The translations under genes and the position numbers were made by a program. The notes beneath the pieces are model-generated. The model did not search any database, was not told where the DNA came from, and worked only from the letters and a program-made list of their open reading frames with translations. A DNA stretch of 6,862 nucleotides from Fidelibacterota bacterium (GTDB lineage: Bacteria; Fidelibacterota; UBA2242; JAFGTP01). This document shows positions 6,369 through 6,862 of this stretch, in pieces. The stretch lies in NCBI GenBank assembly GCA_029939785.1, contig JAOZSG010000090.1, forward strand, positions 3,989 through 10,850. The letters run 5' to 3'. Position 1 is the first letter of the stretch, and each line of letters starts with the position of its first letter.

Positions 6369-6751
6369 ACCATAAAGGATGCAGAGATGATTGTCGTTTT
6401 GGAATTTTTTTGCAGAATAATTATGAGGCAGAATGATAAGAATAATGTTGGTATTGATGAAATCGTATAACGTATTTTTTAACGCTATGCTTCACAATGT
6501 TTCGCATAACACAGCAATGACCGCAAAGGATGTAGAGATGATTGTCGTTTTTGAATTTTTTTTGCAGAATAATTATGAGGCAGAATGATAAGAATAATGT
6601 TGGTATTGATGAAATCGTATAACGTATTTTTTAACGCTATGCTTCACAATGTTTCGCATAACACAGCAATGACCATAAAGGATGTAGAGATGATTGTCGT
6701 TTTGGAATTTTTTTTGCAGAATAATTATGAGGCAGGATAATAAGAATAATG
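6369..6751. repeat. Tandem array of ~151-bp repeats (2 full copies, 1 partial)
   Basis: Copies run 6369-6519 (151 bp), 6520-6671 (152 bp) and 6672-6751 (80 bp, cut after TAAGAATAATG). Copies 1 and 2 differ by four substitutions and one base in a T-run, all in the first ~43 bp; their last 108 bp are identical. Copy 3 matches copy 1 at some variable sites and copy 2 at others. Each unit carries GCAGAATAAT and GCAGAATGAT (GCAGGATAAT in copy 3) with starts 16 bp apart, and the full units carry a TATGC...GCATA inverted pair. The array occupies most of the 474-bp gap after the sulfatase gene. No gene is supported inside it. Confidence 0.92.
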
Positions 6752-6767
6752 AAGGAATCATTCTGCC
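6731..6767 (+). terminator. Possible terminator stem-loop after the sulfatase operon
   Basis: GGCAGGATAAT (6731-6741) can pair with ATCATTCTGCC (6757-6767): nine Watson-Crick pairs, one G-T pair and one mismatch, around a 15-base loop. It is followed by the T-rich stretch AAATTTTCTTTT. The right arm is an exact inverted copy of GGCAGAATGAT found in both full repeat units, so longer alternative foldings with the array are possible. The loop is large and the T-run interrupted, which lowers confidence. Confidence 0.35.
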
Positions 6768-6799
6768 AAATTTTCTTTTGATTGAGTTTAAAATAAATA

Positions 6800-6804
6800 G
6801 GGAG
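6800..6804 (+). promoter_or_regulatory. Shine-Dalgarno GGGAG for the gene at the window end
   Basis: GGGAG ends 9 bases before an ATG at 6814. Its spacing and strength match the sites before the galactosidase and sulfatase genes, which supports a real start there. Confidence 0.6.
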
Positions 6805-6813
6805 AAGTAAAAG

Positions 6814-6862
6814 ATGAGACTAATAAACCTTTTGTTCCCCAAAAGAACATCCGGATTGCTTA
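6814..6862 (+). CDS. Start of an unidentified gene, cut by the window end
   Basis: An ATG with a good ribosome binding site opens a frame that runs without a stop to the end of the window. Only 16 codons are visible, reading MRLINLLFPKRTSGLL. This is too short to assign; a signal peptide or a basic N-terminus are both possible. It is on the same strand as the operon but lies 474 bp downstream of the sulfatase, beyond a tandem repeat array and a possible terminator, so it may be transcribed separately. Confidence 0.5.
   Translation, partial: MRLINLLFPKRTSGLL

Noticed and set aside
6387..6470. 27-codon + strand frame in the first 151-bp repeat copy
   Set aside because: The extra T in copies 2 and 3 shifts the frame and introduces an early stop, so the peptide is not kept between near-identical copies.
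6369..6751. CRISPR array
   Set aside because: The units are 151 bp, contiguous and nearly identical along their whole length, with no short repeat alternating with unique spacers.
6573..6842. 89-residue minus-strand open frame at the window end
   Set aside because: It runs antisense through the tandem repeats and the start of the next + strand gene, has no ribosome binding site I can see, and resembles no protein.

Overview
The window is AT-rich DNA, all of whose convincing genes are on the + strand. It most resembles an environmental, polysaccharide-degrading member of the Bacteroidota or a relative. The evidence is a carbohydrate-sulfate gene cluster, a Tat-type sulfatase leader, and intergenic DNA full of short-period repeats and hairpins of a kind I associate with Bacteroidota genomes. 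The good Shine-Dalgarno sequences before three genes (AAAGGAG, GGAG, GGGAG) are less typical of that phylum, so the assignment is moderate at best.

Layout. Positions 1-903 hold the 3' part of a gene that enters from outside the window. Its first ~75 residues look like the end of a thioredoxin/redoxin fold, followed by ~200 residues I cannot assign. Positions 904-1662 (759 bp) hold no gene. This stretch contains 7-bp-phased simple repeats, a 128-bp MITE-like inverted-repeat element, and a row of four small perfect hairpins bracketed by imperfect direct repeats. It ends in a very AT-rich leader. Positions 1663-6339 form a compact three-gene operon: a secreted multidomain GH27 alpha-galactosidase, a Gfo/Idh/MocA-family NAD(P)-dependent oxidoreductase (8-bp overlap with the first gene), and an exported S1-type sulfatase (17-bp gap). 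Positions 6340-6813 hold no gene. They carry two full copies and one partial copy of a ~151-bp tandem repeat, closed by an inverted motif copy that forms a terminator-like stem-loop. A new reading frame with a good ribosome binding site starts at 6814 and runs off the window.

How the genes may work together. The sulfatase would remove sulfate esters and the GH27 enzyme would release terminal alpha-galactose (or beta-L-arabinopyranose) outside the cytoplasm. The oxidoreductase, which lacks a signal peptide, would act on a released sugar or derivative inside the cell. This fits use of a sulfated galactose-containing glycan such as an algal galactan or a host glycan. The substrate is inferred from gene content only. 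No SusC/SusD pair, transporter or regulator is visible here.

I see no proof of a wholly new system. The least explained items are the C-terminal region of the first gene, the four-hairpin unit with its flanking repeats, and the 151-bp tandem array.
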